6,585 nucleotides of DNA from Planctomycetota bacterium (GTDB lineage Bacteria; Planctomycetota; UBA1135; GCA-002686595). The position numbers were made by a program, and so were the translations under genes. Shown here piece after piece: positions 1 to 6,585 of the stretch. The notes under the pieces were generated by a model that saw nothing but the letters and a program-made list of their open reading frames with translations, did no database searches and had not been told where the DNA came from. The stretch is from contig JAQBVH010000186.1 of assembly GCA_027623615.1 (NCBI GenBank), forward strand, positions 1 to 6,585, in the 5' to 3' direction. How positions within the stretch are numbered: the stretch's first letter is position 1; each line of letters opens with the position of its first letter.

Positions 1-18
1 TGCGCTTGCCGCCGTCGC

Positions 19-1629
19 CTACTGGAACACGACCTCGAGCGCTTCGGTGAAGTTCGACGTCGGCCCCGGGTTCATGTCCCGGTACCAGGCCTGGAAGCGC
101 CAGGTCTCGCCCGGCATCACGGCCACCTCGGGGGTGGTCGGGATGCGCTCCAGGAAGACCGGGAAGCGCGCGCGGCCGTTCGGCTTCGTGAAGGCCACCG
201 TGTCGACCATGCGCCCGATGCTCCCGCCGAGGCAGAGGTTGCCCTGGCTGCCCGGAGGCATGACCACGAGGTCCGTGTCGCGGCTGGCCAGCGCATAGGC
301 CGGGACGCCGGCGGGGAGATCGCGCGCATCGAGCACGAACTGAGCGCTCGCGACGATGCCGCTGCCCGTGCCCACGAGCCGACCATGCAGGCCGAGGGAG
401 TTGACCTGGGTGGGCACGCAGTACGGCGTCCCCACGCTCGGGCCCGGGCAGCTCGTCGCGTTCTCCCAGACCAGGCCACCGTTGGGACGGCTGGTCCATT
501 CCAGGGCGAGGGCGACGACGCGCTCCCCCTCGAGGGCCAGCCCGGACCAACCCAGGGCGTCGTTCGCGAAGCCGTCCGCGGCACGCAAGCGCGCCACCCG
601 GTCCCAGCTGCCGTTGGCCTTGCGCTCGAAGACCTCGACGCGCCCGAGGAGGGATTCACCGAAGCCGTCAGCCTGCGGCGCCGCCGCGGCGATGACGTCG
701 CCGTCGACGTCCACGTGCAGACCAAAGAAGTCGTGGCCGTTGGAGGGGCCCGGCTCGAGCACCGCGGCCTCGTTCCAGGCGCTGCCGTCGAACTCGTACA
801 CCCACGCACGTCCGCTGGGCGGACCCGAGCCGTTGTTGGCCCGGTAGTCACCGACGACCAGCACGCCGCCGTCGACCGCGACCGAGGTGCCGAAGGTGTT
901 CAACGAGAAGCCGGCGAAGGGGTCCGGGATGAGCTGAGTCTCGATCCAGTCTCCGTTGTTCGCGCGGTCGAACACGTAGACGGAGTCGGCCTGGATCTGG
1001 CCCACGACGAGTCGTCCGCCGTCGATGTCCAGGTGATCGCCGAAGCCCGCCGAGGCGTAGGGGACCTTGGGGAGGATCAGGTCGACCTGGCGCCACTCCC
1101 CCAGCAGGAACTCGAAGACGAAGACGCCGCCGTAGTCCCAGACGCCGTGCCTGGGCGCGCCGACGAAGATGCGCAGCGCGGCCTCGTCGACCGCGATCGA
1201 GGCGCCGAAGTGAGCGTTGGCGTCCGCCGCGTCCGGGCGCAGGACGTCGACCGGCAGCCAGTTGCCCAGGGCGTCCGCCTCGAACAGGTGGACCGCGCCG
1301 GCGTTCTCGGCCAGGAAGTCATCGGCAAGGTCGCTGGTCGCAAGCAGGTCGCCGTCGAGGGCGACCTCGTCACCGAACAACTGTCCGTCCGGACCGGGCG
1401 GGGCCAGCACGATCGCGGGACCCGTCCAGGCCCCGGCGACGCGCTCGAAGACGCGCAGGTGAGAGTGTTCAGGACCTCCCGGGTGGCCGACCACGACCCG
1501 GTCGCCGGACAGGGCGACGGACCGGGAGCCGTTGAAGGTCGTGAAGGGCAGCCGAGCCTGGTCGCACTGGGCGGCGGCGAGGGTCGGCAGGAACAGTACG
1601 GTCAGGGACACGAGGGTGAAGCGCTGCAT
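19..1629 (-). CDS. Secreted seven-repeat FG-GAP beta-propeller protein with planctomycete-type C-terminal domain
   Basis: The product is 536 residues. Residues 1-20 form a signal peptide (charged start, hydrophobic core, LAAA before Gln21), so the mature protein should leave the cytoplasm. About seven FG-GAP-like repeats follow, each with a hydrophobic D-G-(x)-L-V-V-G strand and a later VxVFE/VYVFD strand. They begin near residues 32, 85, 141, 196, 246, 302 and 359, a spacing of 50-57 residues, which is what a complete seven-bladed beta-propeller would need. Residues about 398-536 are a separate domain with NLCLGGSIGR (464-473) and GETWRFQAWYRD (507-518), then TSNFTEAL; I recall this module at the ends of many secreted planctomycete proteins. 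I chose Met at 1629 over the ATG at 1680 because a Shine-Dalgarno GGAGG lies at 1635-1639, five bases upstream, and the signal peptide starts there. FG-GAP propellers usually bind ligands or proteins; no catalytic residues are evident and the ligand is unknown. It is separated from the upstream kinase gene by 166 bases. Confidence 0.88.
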   Translation of the reverse strand: MQRFTLVSLTVLFLPTLAAAQCDQARLPFTTFNGSRSVALSGDRVVVGHPGGPEHSHLRVFERVAGAWTGPAIVLAPPGPDGQLFGDEVALDGDLLATSDLADDFLAENAGAVHLFEADALGNWLPVDVLRPDAADANAHFGASIAVDEAALRIFVGAPRHGVWDYGGVFVFEFLLGEWRQVDLILPKVPYASAGFGDHLDIDGGRLVVGQIQADSVYVFDRANNGDWIETQLIPDPFAGFSLNTFGTSVAVDGGVLVVGDYRANNGSGPPSGRAWVYEFDGSAWNEAAVLEPGPSNGHDFFGLHVDVDGDVIAAAAPQADGFGESLLGRVEVFERKANGSWDRVARLRAADGFANDALGWSGLALEGERVVALALEWTSRPNGGLVWENATSCPGPSVGTPYCVPTQVNSLGLHGRLVGTGSGIVASAQFVLDARDLPAGVPAYALASRDTDLVVMPPGSQGNLCLGGSIGRMVDTVAFTKPNGRARFPVFLERIPTTPEVAVMPGETWRFQAWYRDMNPGPTSNFTEALEVVFQ

Positions 1630-1634
1630 GGGTA

Positions 1635-1639
1635 CCTCC
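1635..1639 (-). promoter_or_regulatory. Ribosome binding site of the propeller gene
   Basis: On the minus strand the bases read GGAGG, five bases before the ATG at 1629. This is the only textbook Shine-Dalgarno in front of any gene in the window, and it decides the start of the propeller protein against the in-frame ATG 51 bases further upstream. Confidence 0.75.
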
Positions 1640-1679
1640 GAGGATACACCGAGCAAGTGCTGGGCCAAACCGAGACGCA

Positions 1680-1705
1680 CCTGGGGACGTTGGGCCCACC
1701 CCAGG
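1680..1705. repeat. Inverted repeat, 7-base arms
   Basis: CCTGGGG (1680-1686) and CCCCAGG (1699-1705) are exact reverse complements separated by 12 bases. The spacer itself holds the 8-base palindrome TGGGCCCA at 1691-1698. The left arm is part of an 11-base direct repeat, CCTGGGGACGT, whose second copy is at 1738-1748. The element lies about 50-75 bases upstream of the propeller gene's start, so it could be an operator or part of a structured RNA. Its function is unknown. Confidence 0.5.
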
Positions 1706-1710
1706 CAGGG

Positions 1711-1729
1711 CGCACACCGCCGGTGTGCG
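1711..1729. repeat. Near-perfect palindrome, 9+1+9 bases
   Basis: CGCACACCG, one central C, then CGGTGTGCG form an exact 19-base interrupted palindrome. As RNA it would fold to an 8-pair stem with a 3-base loop; as DNA it has the size and symmetry of a dimeric repressor site. It sits about 65-85 bases past the kinase stop codon and about 80-100 bases before the propeller start. It is enclosed by a further complementary pair, CCCCAGGC (1699-1706) and GCCTGGGG (1737-1744). There is no T-tract on either side, so it is not a standard intrinsic terminator. Confidence 0.55.
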
Positions 1730-1743
1730 GCCGCGGGCCTGGG

Positions 1744-1765
1744 GACGTGCGATGGCGCGCACGTC
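1744..1765 (-). terminator. Possible terminator hairpin after the kinase operon
   Basis: GACGTGCG (1744-1751) and CGCACGTC (1758-1765) are exact 8-base reverse complements around a 6-base loop. The hairpin starts about 30 bases downstream of the kinase stop codon at 1796, where the three-gene minus-strand transcript would be expected to end. A weaker hairpin, GGGCC with loop CTCG and GGCCC, overlaps the stop codon itself. Neither is followed by a run of T, so if this is a terminator it would be of the T-less type or Rho-assisted. It could equally be a 3'-end stabilising stem or part of the larger repeat cluster to its left. Confidence 0.35.
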
Positions 1766-1795
1766 GCCGCCCGGAGCCCGAGGGGCCCGAGGGCC

Positions 1796-2695
<900 letters not shown>

Positions 2696-2700
2696 GGGAT

Positions 2701-3993
2701 TCAGGTGCTGGGGTCTGGGGGAGAGGCGTCCGCTCGGCGCACTTCCGCGTAGCCGTGTCGGACCTGAGCGCCGCCGGGGAGCAGGAGCACCAGCCCGCCA
2801 CCCAGGCCGAGGGTGGCCAGGGCGAGCCGGTACACGAAGCTCGTGGCGACGCCGATCATGTACAACCCGCCCGCGAGGGACAGGAGGGTTCCGAAGGCCA
2901 CCTCCCCCACCCCGAGGCCGCCAGGCGACAGGGGCAGGGAGCTCACCGTGTTCGCCACGGTCACGACACACAGGTAGTCGAGGAAGCCGTGGGTGTCCCC
3001 GAAGGCGTGGCCGATCGTGTGGCAGCAGGCGGTCGAGCAGAGGTGGTTGCCCATCGAGAGCGCGAGGGTGAACAGCAGCGGGCCGGGGTGCTGCGCGTAG
3101 GAGCGCACCGCATCGTCGATCTTCGCCAGCCGGCGGCCCTGGGGCAGCTTGCTCAGGATGGCGTCGAAGCGCACCAGGCGACGCAGCCACGGGTTGACCA
3201 CGGCGAGCAGGCCGCCGACCAGCCCGAGCAGCGCGAGCAGCACCCAGGGGCGCAGGTCCGCGAAGCGCGAGTCGCTCGACCAGATCGCGATCGCCGACAG
3301 GATGGCCATGCCCAGCAGCCCGAGGACCCGGTCCGCCCCCACCGTGGTCAGCGCCGCCGCGCGCCGCTCGGGGTGTCCACGCACGACGACGTACGCGCGC
3401 ACCAGGTCGCCGCCGGTCGAGCCGGGCAGGACCGTGTTGAAGAACAGGCCCACGTAGGTGAGCCGCAGAGCGTCGAACCAGCGCGTCGGACAGCCCGCGA
3501 TGAGGAGCAACCGCCACCAGCGGGTGACGATGAAGAGCGAGGCCATGAACAGCAGGCCGAGGGCCAGCGGGATCGCCGAGGTGTCGAGGTCGGAGAAGGC
3601 GCGCGGCATGCCAGGCCGGAACTCGATCTGCACCTCGAGCTCTTGCTCGCCGAGCCGCAGCCGGCCCGCGTCGCGGTCGACGCTCACCTGGGCTCCCTCC
3701 ACCACCAGGTTCGCCGTCCAGCCGCCCTCGGCCAGGATCGGCCCCGCCGTCTGGTCGTCGTCAAAGCGGAACTCGACCCGCGCGCCGCGCCAGGAGCCGT
3801 CGATCGTGCCCTGGTAGACCTCCGCCTGCGCCTCGGTCGCCGTGCGCAGGGTCAGGCTGTCGCTCCACGGCACGGTCTTGATGACCACCGCGATCAGCAC
3901 CGCCGCGACGGCGATGCCGACCAGGCGCAGCACGAGTCCGCGGCGTGAACGCGAGGGCTCGTCCTCGCGCTCCGTCTCGGGCTCAGACGCCAT
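2701..3993 (-). CDS. LPG_synthase_TM / flippase-like integral membrane protein with extra N-terminal extracytoplasmic domain
   Basis: This 430-residue polytopic membrane protein belongs to the family related to the membrane part of MprF and to AglD (UPF0104). Diagnostic motifs are RWWRLL (158-163), FFNTVLPGSTGGDLVRAY (184-201), DRVLGLLG (221-228) and LPLSPGGLGVGEVAF (353-367). A first membrane helix spans about residues 19-39. It is followed by roughly 100 polar, strand-rich residues (about 43-137) before the remaining helices, which begin near 139. This loop is probably outside the cytoplasmic membrane and is not part of the core domain. There is no C-terminal aminoacyl-transferase domain, so it is not a complete lysyl-phosphatidylglycerol synthase; lipid translocation or glycolipid assembly is the usual suggestion for such proteins but is unproven. 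Its ATG overlaps the end of the upstream lipoprotein gene by 11 bases with no nearby Shine-Dalgarno, and the kinase gene follows directly. Confidence 0.92.
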   Translation of the reverse strand: MASEPETEREDEPSRSRRGLVLRLVGIAVAAVLIAVVIKTVPWSDSLTLRTATEAQAEVYQGTIDGSWRGARVEFRFDDDQTAGPILAEGGWTANLVVEGAQVSVDRDAGRLRLGEQELEVQIEFRPGMPRAFSDLDTSAIPLALGLLFMASLFIVTRWWRLLLIAGCPTRWFDALRLTYVGLFFNTVLPGSTGGDLVRAYVVVRGHPERRAAALTTVGADRVLGLLGMAILSAIAIWSSDSRFADLRPWVLLALLGLVGGLLAVVNPWLRRLVRFDAILSKLPQGRRLAKIDDAVRSYAQHPGPLLFTLALSMGNHLCSTACCHTIGHAFGDTHGFLDYLCVVTVANTVSSLPLSPGGLGVGEVAFGTLLSLAGGLYMIGVATSFVYRLALATLGLGGGLVLLLPGGAQVRHGYAEVRRADASPPDPST

Positions 3994-5215
3994 CGTTGCC
4001 GCCGCCGTTGCCGCCGTCCTGCTCGACCTCCTGCGCGCGCTCGAGGCGGGCCAGCTCGGTGACCGAGTACGCCGACCACCACTGGGCCCAGTCCTCCTCG
4101 CGCAGGCTGTCGAGCCCTGCGGGCGAGACGTGGCTCAGGGTCTGCATCGCGAGCACCCGCGTCCGGTCGGGGTAGGTCGAGAAGTCGTGGGTGATCTGCA
4201 TCAACGCCTGCAGCTGCTTCAGGCGCCGATCGATCCGCTCCGAGGGCTTGCCGCTGACAGGGGGCAGGCCGCGCGCTTGCAGCAGCTCGAAGACCGCCAC
4301 GTAGGGCTCGATCTCGCGGCCACCCTCGGGCACGAGCCGGAAGCGGCCGGTCGTGAGGAGCCGGCCCTCGTCGTTGGTGCGTACGCGGCTCGCGAGGGCG
4401 AGCAGGGCCTCGTCGAGGAAGGCGTCCCCGAACGCAGCGTGGTTCGCACGCAAGGCCGCCGCCCGGACCAGGCCGCTGGAGTCGTAGCGCCCCTCGGTCA
4501 AGGCCAAGGAGATCACGCGCCGCTGGACGGACTCCGAGAGCACGACCAGCGGGCCGAGCTCATCCACCTCGAGTCCGGGGAGCTGACCGAAGGCCGCGAT
4601 GATGCGCAGCAGGCGCCGGCCGCCCTCGAGGTCGAGCTCGAGGCCCTGCAAGACCTGGCACGCGGCCTCGAAGTCCTGACGCGTGGTCTCGTCGAGGCGC
4701 CCGCGGTTGGTGGCCAGCACGACCAGCACGCCGCGCAGCCCGCGTAGGCCCTCCAGCACCTCCGCCTCGTTGGCCGGATCCTGGGGCGTGACGCTTTCCT
4801 CGGCCCCGAGCCGCTGGGCGTGGGGGGCCATCTCGAGGAAGGCCCGCTCCCGGCACAGGGCCGACGGACAGAAGGCCGCGTAGCGCACGTACTGGCGCAC
4901 CCGCTCGGCGTCGAGGAACGTGCCGCGCATGCCGAAGCTGTCCTTGCGCAGGGCGAGCAGGTTCGCGAGCGCGAGCTTGGTGGGGTTCTTGATCGGCTTG
5001 ACCCGATTGCGGCTGGCGAGCGAGTCCTCATTGAGCCAGTCCGGATCGATCACGCTCTCGAGCAGGTAGTCGAAGCCGGTCCGCACCCTCCCGGAGTACC
5101 GGAAGGTGTGGGTGGGGGTCATCAGCTCGTCGAGGTTGACCGAGGCCAGCTCGGCGCTGCGGCAGGAGCCCAGAAGGAGCACGAGACCCGGGAGGAGCAG
5201 TCGCTTGGCGGACAT
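3983..5215 (-). CDS. Predicted lipoprotein of unknown function, partly HEAT-like
   Basis: This 410-residue protein is not a family I recognise. The N-terminus is a lipoprotein signal: Lys4-Arg5, a leucine-rich core and the lipobox LGSC with Cys18 as the lipidation site, so it should be membrane-anchored outside the cytoplasm. The body is predicted mostly helical. Residues about 247-277 (SGLVRAAALRANHAAFGDAF onward) resemble a HEAT-type helical pair, and a tryptophan cluster, EEDWAQWW (373-380), lies near the end. The last 16 residues are a Glu/Asp/Gly/Asn-rich tail. No catalytic motif is visible, so a scaffold or binding role is a guess. It is the first gene of the operon and its end overlaps the membrane protein start by 11 bases, suggesting a functional link. 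The start was set by the lipoprotein signal; no Shine-Dalgarno precedes it. The reading frame stays open far upstream, but that stretch is antisense to the divergent gene. Confidence 0.85.
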   Translation of the reverse strand: MSAKRLLLPGLVLLLGSCRSAELASVNLDELMTPTHTFRYSGRVRTGFDYLLESVIDPDWLNEDSLASRNRVKPIKNPTKLALANLLALRKDSFGMRGTFLDAERVRQYVRYAAFCPSALCRERAFLEMAPHAQRLGAEESVTPQDPANEAEVLEGLRGLRGVLVVLATNRGRLDETTRQDFEAACQVLQGLELDLEGGRRLLRIIAAFGQLPGLEVDELGPLVVLSESVQRRVISLALTEGRYDSSGLVRAAALRANHAAFGDAFLDEALLALASRVRTNDEGRLLTTGRFRLVPEGGREIEPYVAVFELLQARGLPPVSGKPSERIDRRLKQLQALMQITHDFSTYPDRTRVLAMQTLSHVSPAGLDSLREEDWAQWWSAYSVTELARLERAQEVEQDGGNGGGNDGV

Positions 5216-5356
5216 GGCGGGCTGGAGGATACGGGGGGAGCAGGGGCGGACCAAGCAGGACCCGCGGCCGGGGATCGAATCGGAGCAAATGCCCTCCCCC
5301 ACGGAGATTCCGGGATCGTGGGAACCCAGCGGGCCCCCAGGGGCGATGCTCGGGTC
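5216..5356. promoter_or_regulatory. Divergent intergenic region, presumed to hold two promoters
   Basis: These 141 bases separate the lipoprotein gene (leftward) from the oxidase-like gene (rightward), so both promoters should lie here or just inside the flanking genes. I could not identify a convincing -35/-10 pair on either strand. The least G+C-rich stretch is about 5272-5291. GGGATCG occurs twice (5271-5277 and 5312-5318), 41 bases apart start to start. CCCAC (5298-5302) pairs with GTGGG (5318-5322) around a near-palindrome, GATTCCGGGATC (5306-5317). These are candidate regulator sites at best. Confidence 0.35.
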
Positions 5357-6585
5357 GTGAGAGTTCGCCACCCCGCCCCGATACTGGCGCCGTTCCTGGC
5401 CCTGCTCCTGACCCCCGTTGGCCTCGCCCAGCACGAGGGTGCCTGGGAGGCCCCGTTCAACCACGTCGTGCCCGACCACTGGAAGCTGTTCCAGAGCGGC
5501 TGGGACGGGGAGCCCCTGAGCCCCCACGCGCACCCCCAGGATCCGCACCGCTTCATGGCGGCGCACATGGCCGTGATCCCCACGGGGCCCCACCGCGGGA
5601 AGCTGCTCGTCCTGAACTGGATGCGCAAGCACCACGTGCAGGGCCACCAGTACTGGTCGATCGTCGACGTGACCAGCGACCCGCCGACGTTCCTGAACTT
5701 CGAGCTCGACATGCCGGAGGAGGACATCGAGCTCTTCTGCGCGGGTCATGCCTGGACGGCGAACGGAGAGCTGCTCGTCGTCGGGGGCGACCGCTTCGAG
5801 GGAGAACGGCTGCGGGCCAATCGCCTGGCCTACCGCTTCTGCCCCGAGGGTCCCACCGGCAACGGGATGTGGCGCCGCGAGCCCGACATGGTCCACGAGC
5901 GCTGGTACCCGACGGTCACGGCCATGGGCACGGACGCGGGCGGGCACGACCTCATGCTGGTCTCCGGCGGCATCGACTTCGACGGCGCCGCGGCGCACCG
6001 CACCTACGAGGCCTTCGATCCCTCGGGCCCACCGGGACACGGGGTCTGGCAGACCAACCACGCAAGCGGCGACACCGTGTTCGACGGCCCGAGCGTGGCC
6101 TGCATCGACGCGTTCGGCATCTATCCGCGCGACTTCCTGTTGACCAGCGGTCACAAGTTCTCGGCGGGGATGGGCGCGATGAGCTTCCGCGTGCTGCACC
6201 CCGAGTTCGGCTCCGCCGCGCCGCCCCTCTGGCAGGCCCAGCCCATGGCGCGGCCCCTGTGCCGCTGGTACGGCTCGTCGTTCGTGTGGCCGGCGCCCGC
6301 CGGCAGCCCCCTGGGCGACGTCGTGTTCCGGCTCGGAGGCGCCATCGTGAAGTGGGACGGCTGCAGCCAGGAGCCGATCCGGCCGCCGACCGCATCGGTC
6401 GAGTTCTGCCGCGCGGGCCTCGACCCCTCCGCGCCGGACTGGGGCTGGGAGACCGGTCCGCCCCTGAAGTACCCGCGCAACAACCCGAGCGCGGTCGTCC
6501 TCCCGGACGGCACGGTGGTGGTGCTCGGCGGCCGCCTCGATGCGGGCTCGATGTTCCAGACCAACAATCCGGTCTACGAGACCGA
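5357..6585 (+). CDS. Secreted galactose oxidase/glyoxal oxidase-like protein, 5' part
   Basis: At least 409 residues are coded before the frame runs off the window. A signal peptide covers about residues 1-24, with cleavage likely in GLA before Gln25. The rest looks like the kelch-type propeller of copper radical oxidases: CAGHAWTANGELLVVGGD (128-145), ERWYPTVTAMG (181-191), and RNNPSAVVLPDGTVVVLGG (374-392) followed by NNPVYE. Known galactose and glyoxal oxidases have a Cys covalently linked to a Tyr, and by alignment by eye these are Cys128 and Tyr184, whose 56-residue spacing lies within the family's range. The position of galactose oxidase Trp290 appears to be Asp207 here. The remaining copper ligands (a Tyr-His pair and a later His) and the C-terminal Ig-like domain would lie beyond the window, so activity cannot be judged. 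The GTG at 5357 fits the signal peptide; an in-frame GTG at 5318 would only lengthen the N-terminus. Oxidation of an alcohol or aldehyde with release of hydrogen peroxide is the family reaction. Confidence 0.82.
   Translation, partial: MRVRHPAPILAPFLALLLTPVGLAQHEGAWEAPFNHVVPDHWKLFQSGWDGEPLSPHAHPQDPHRFMAAHMAVIPTGPHRGKLLVLNWMRKHHVQGHQYWSIVDVTSDPPTFLNFELDMPEEDIELFCAGHAWTANGELLVVGGDRFEGERLRANRLAYRFCPEGPTGNGMWRREPDMVHERWYPTVTAMGTDAGGHDLMLVSGGIDFDGAAAHRTYEAFDPSGPPGHGVWQTNHASGDTVFDGPSVACIDAFGIYPRDFLLTSGHKFSAGMGAMSFRVLHPEFGSAAPPLWQAQPMARPLCRWYGSSFVWPAPAGSPLGDVVFRLGGAIVKWDGCSQEPIRPPTASVEFCRAGLDPSAPDWGWETGPPLKYPRNNPSAVVLPDGTVVVLGGRLDAGSMFQTNNPVYET

Noticed and set aside
1641..1668. A -35/-10-like pair on the minus strand (TTGGCC, 16 bases, TATCCT) before the propeller gene
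   Set aside because: The predicted transcript would start at about 1634, downstream of the GGAGG ribosome binding site at 1635-1639, so the two cannot both be used.
1630..1680. A longer propeller protein starting at the ATG at 1678-1680
   Set aside because: The extra 17 residues would precede the signal peptide, and the start at 1629 has the Shine-Dalgarno at proper distance.
2755..3948. Plus-strand open frame of 397 codons opposite the membrane protein gene
   Set aside because: It is a highly charged, repetitive translation lying exactly antisense to the well-supported LPG_synthase_TM gene.
2701..3993. A full MprF-type lysyl-phosphatidylglycerol synthase
   Set aside because: Only the membrane part is present; the C-terminus ends shortly after the last helix with no aminoacyl-transferase domain.
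5106..5360. A small plus-strand frame whose TGA overlaps the GTG start of the oxidase-like gene (GTGA), suggesting a coupled upstream peptide
   Set aside because: Most of it is antisense to the lipoprotein gene, it has no recognisable start signal, and its composition is non-protein-like. The overlap is probably chance.
5216..6199. An upstream extension of the lipoprotein reading frame, giving a 738-residue protein
   Set aside because: The extension is antisense to the oxidase-like gene and would place the clear lipoprotein signal peptide in the middle of a protein.

Overview
This is a strongly G+C-rich bacterial window, with third codon positions almost all G or C. It most likely comes from a planctomycete. 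The best taxonomic clue is the C-terminal domain of the first gene (motifs NLCLGGSIGR and GETWRFQAWYRD followed by TSNFTEAL), which I recall as a recurrent C-terminal module on secreted proteins of Planctomycetota in the Poly30/Saltatorellus group. That assignment rests on memory of the family and not on a search.

Layout: four genes lie on the minus strand and one on the plus strand. From right to left on the minus strand there is a lipoprotein of unknown function (5215 to 3983), a multi-pass LPG_synthase_TM/flippase-like membrane protein (3993 to 2701) and a PfkB-family sugar kinase (2695 to 1796). The first two overlap by 11 bases and the last two are 5 bases apart, so these three form a tight, probably translationally coupled operon. 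After a 166-base gap comes a secreted seven-repeat FG-GAP beta-propeller protein (1629 to 19). That gap holds a dense cluster of inverted and direct repeats that may be a terminator, an operator or a switch-like RNA. On the plus strand, diverging from the lipoprotein gene across a 141-base intergenic region, is the 5' part of a secreted galactose oxidase/glyoxal oxidase-like protein (5357 onward). It runs off the right edge.

Functionally, most of the products are predicted to act at or outside the cytoplasmic membrane: a lipoprotein, a polytopic envelope protein, a secreted propeller and a secreted copper-radical-oxidase-like protein. Only the kinase is cytoplasmic. A joint role of the three-gene operon in envelope lipid or glycan metabolism is plausible but is inferred only from gene order and the membrane protein family. 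I see no CRISPR array, tRNA, rRNA, insertion sequence or phage gene. Nothing here is clearly a new defence or mobile system. The points most worth a second look are the structured 1680-1798 region, the extra extracytoplasmic domain in the membrane protein, and the planctomycete-type C-terminal module on the propeller protein.
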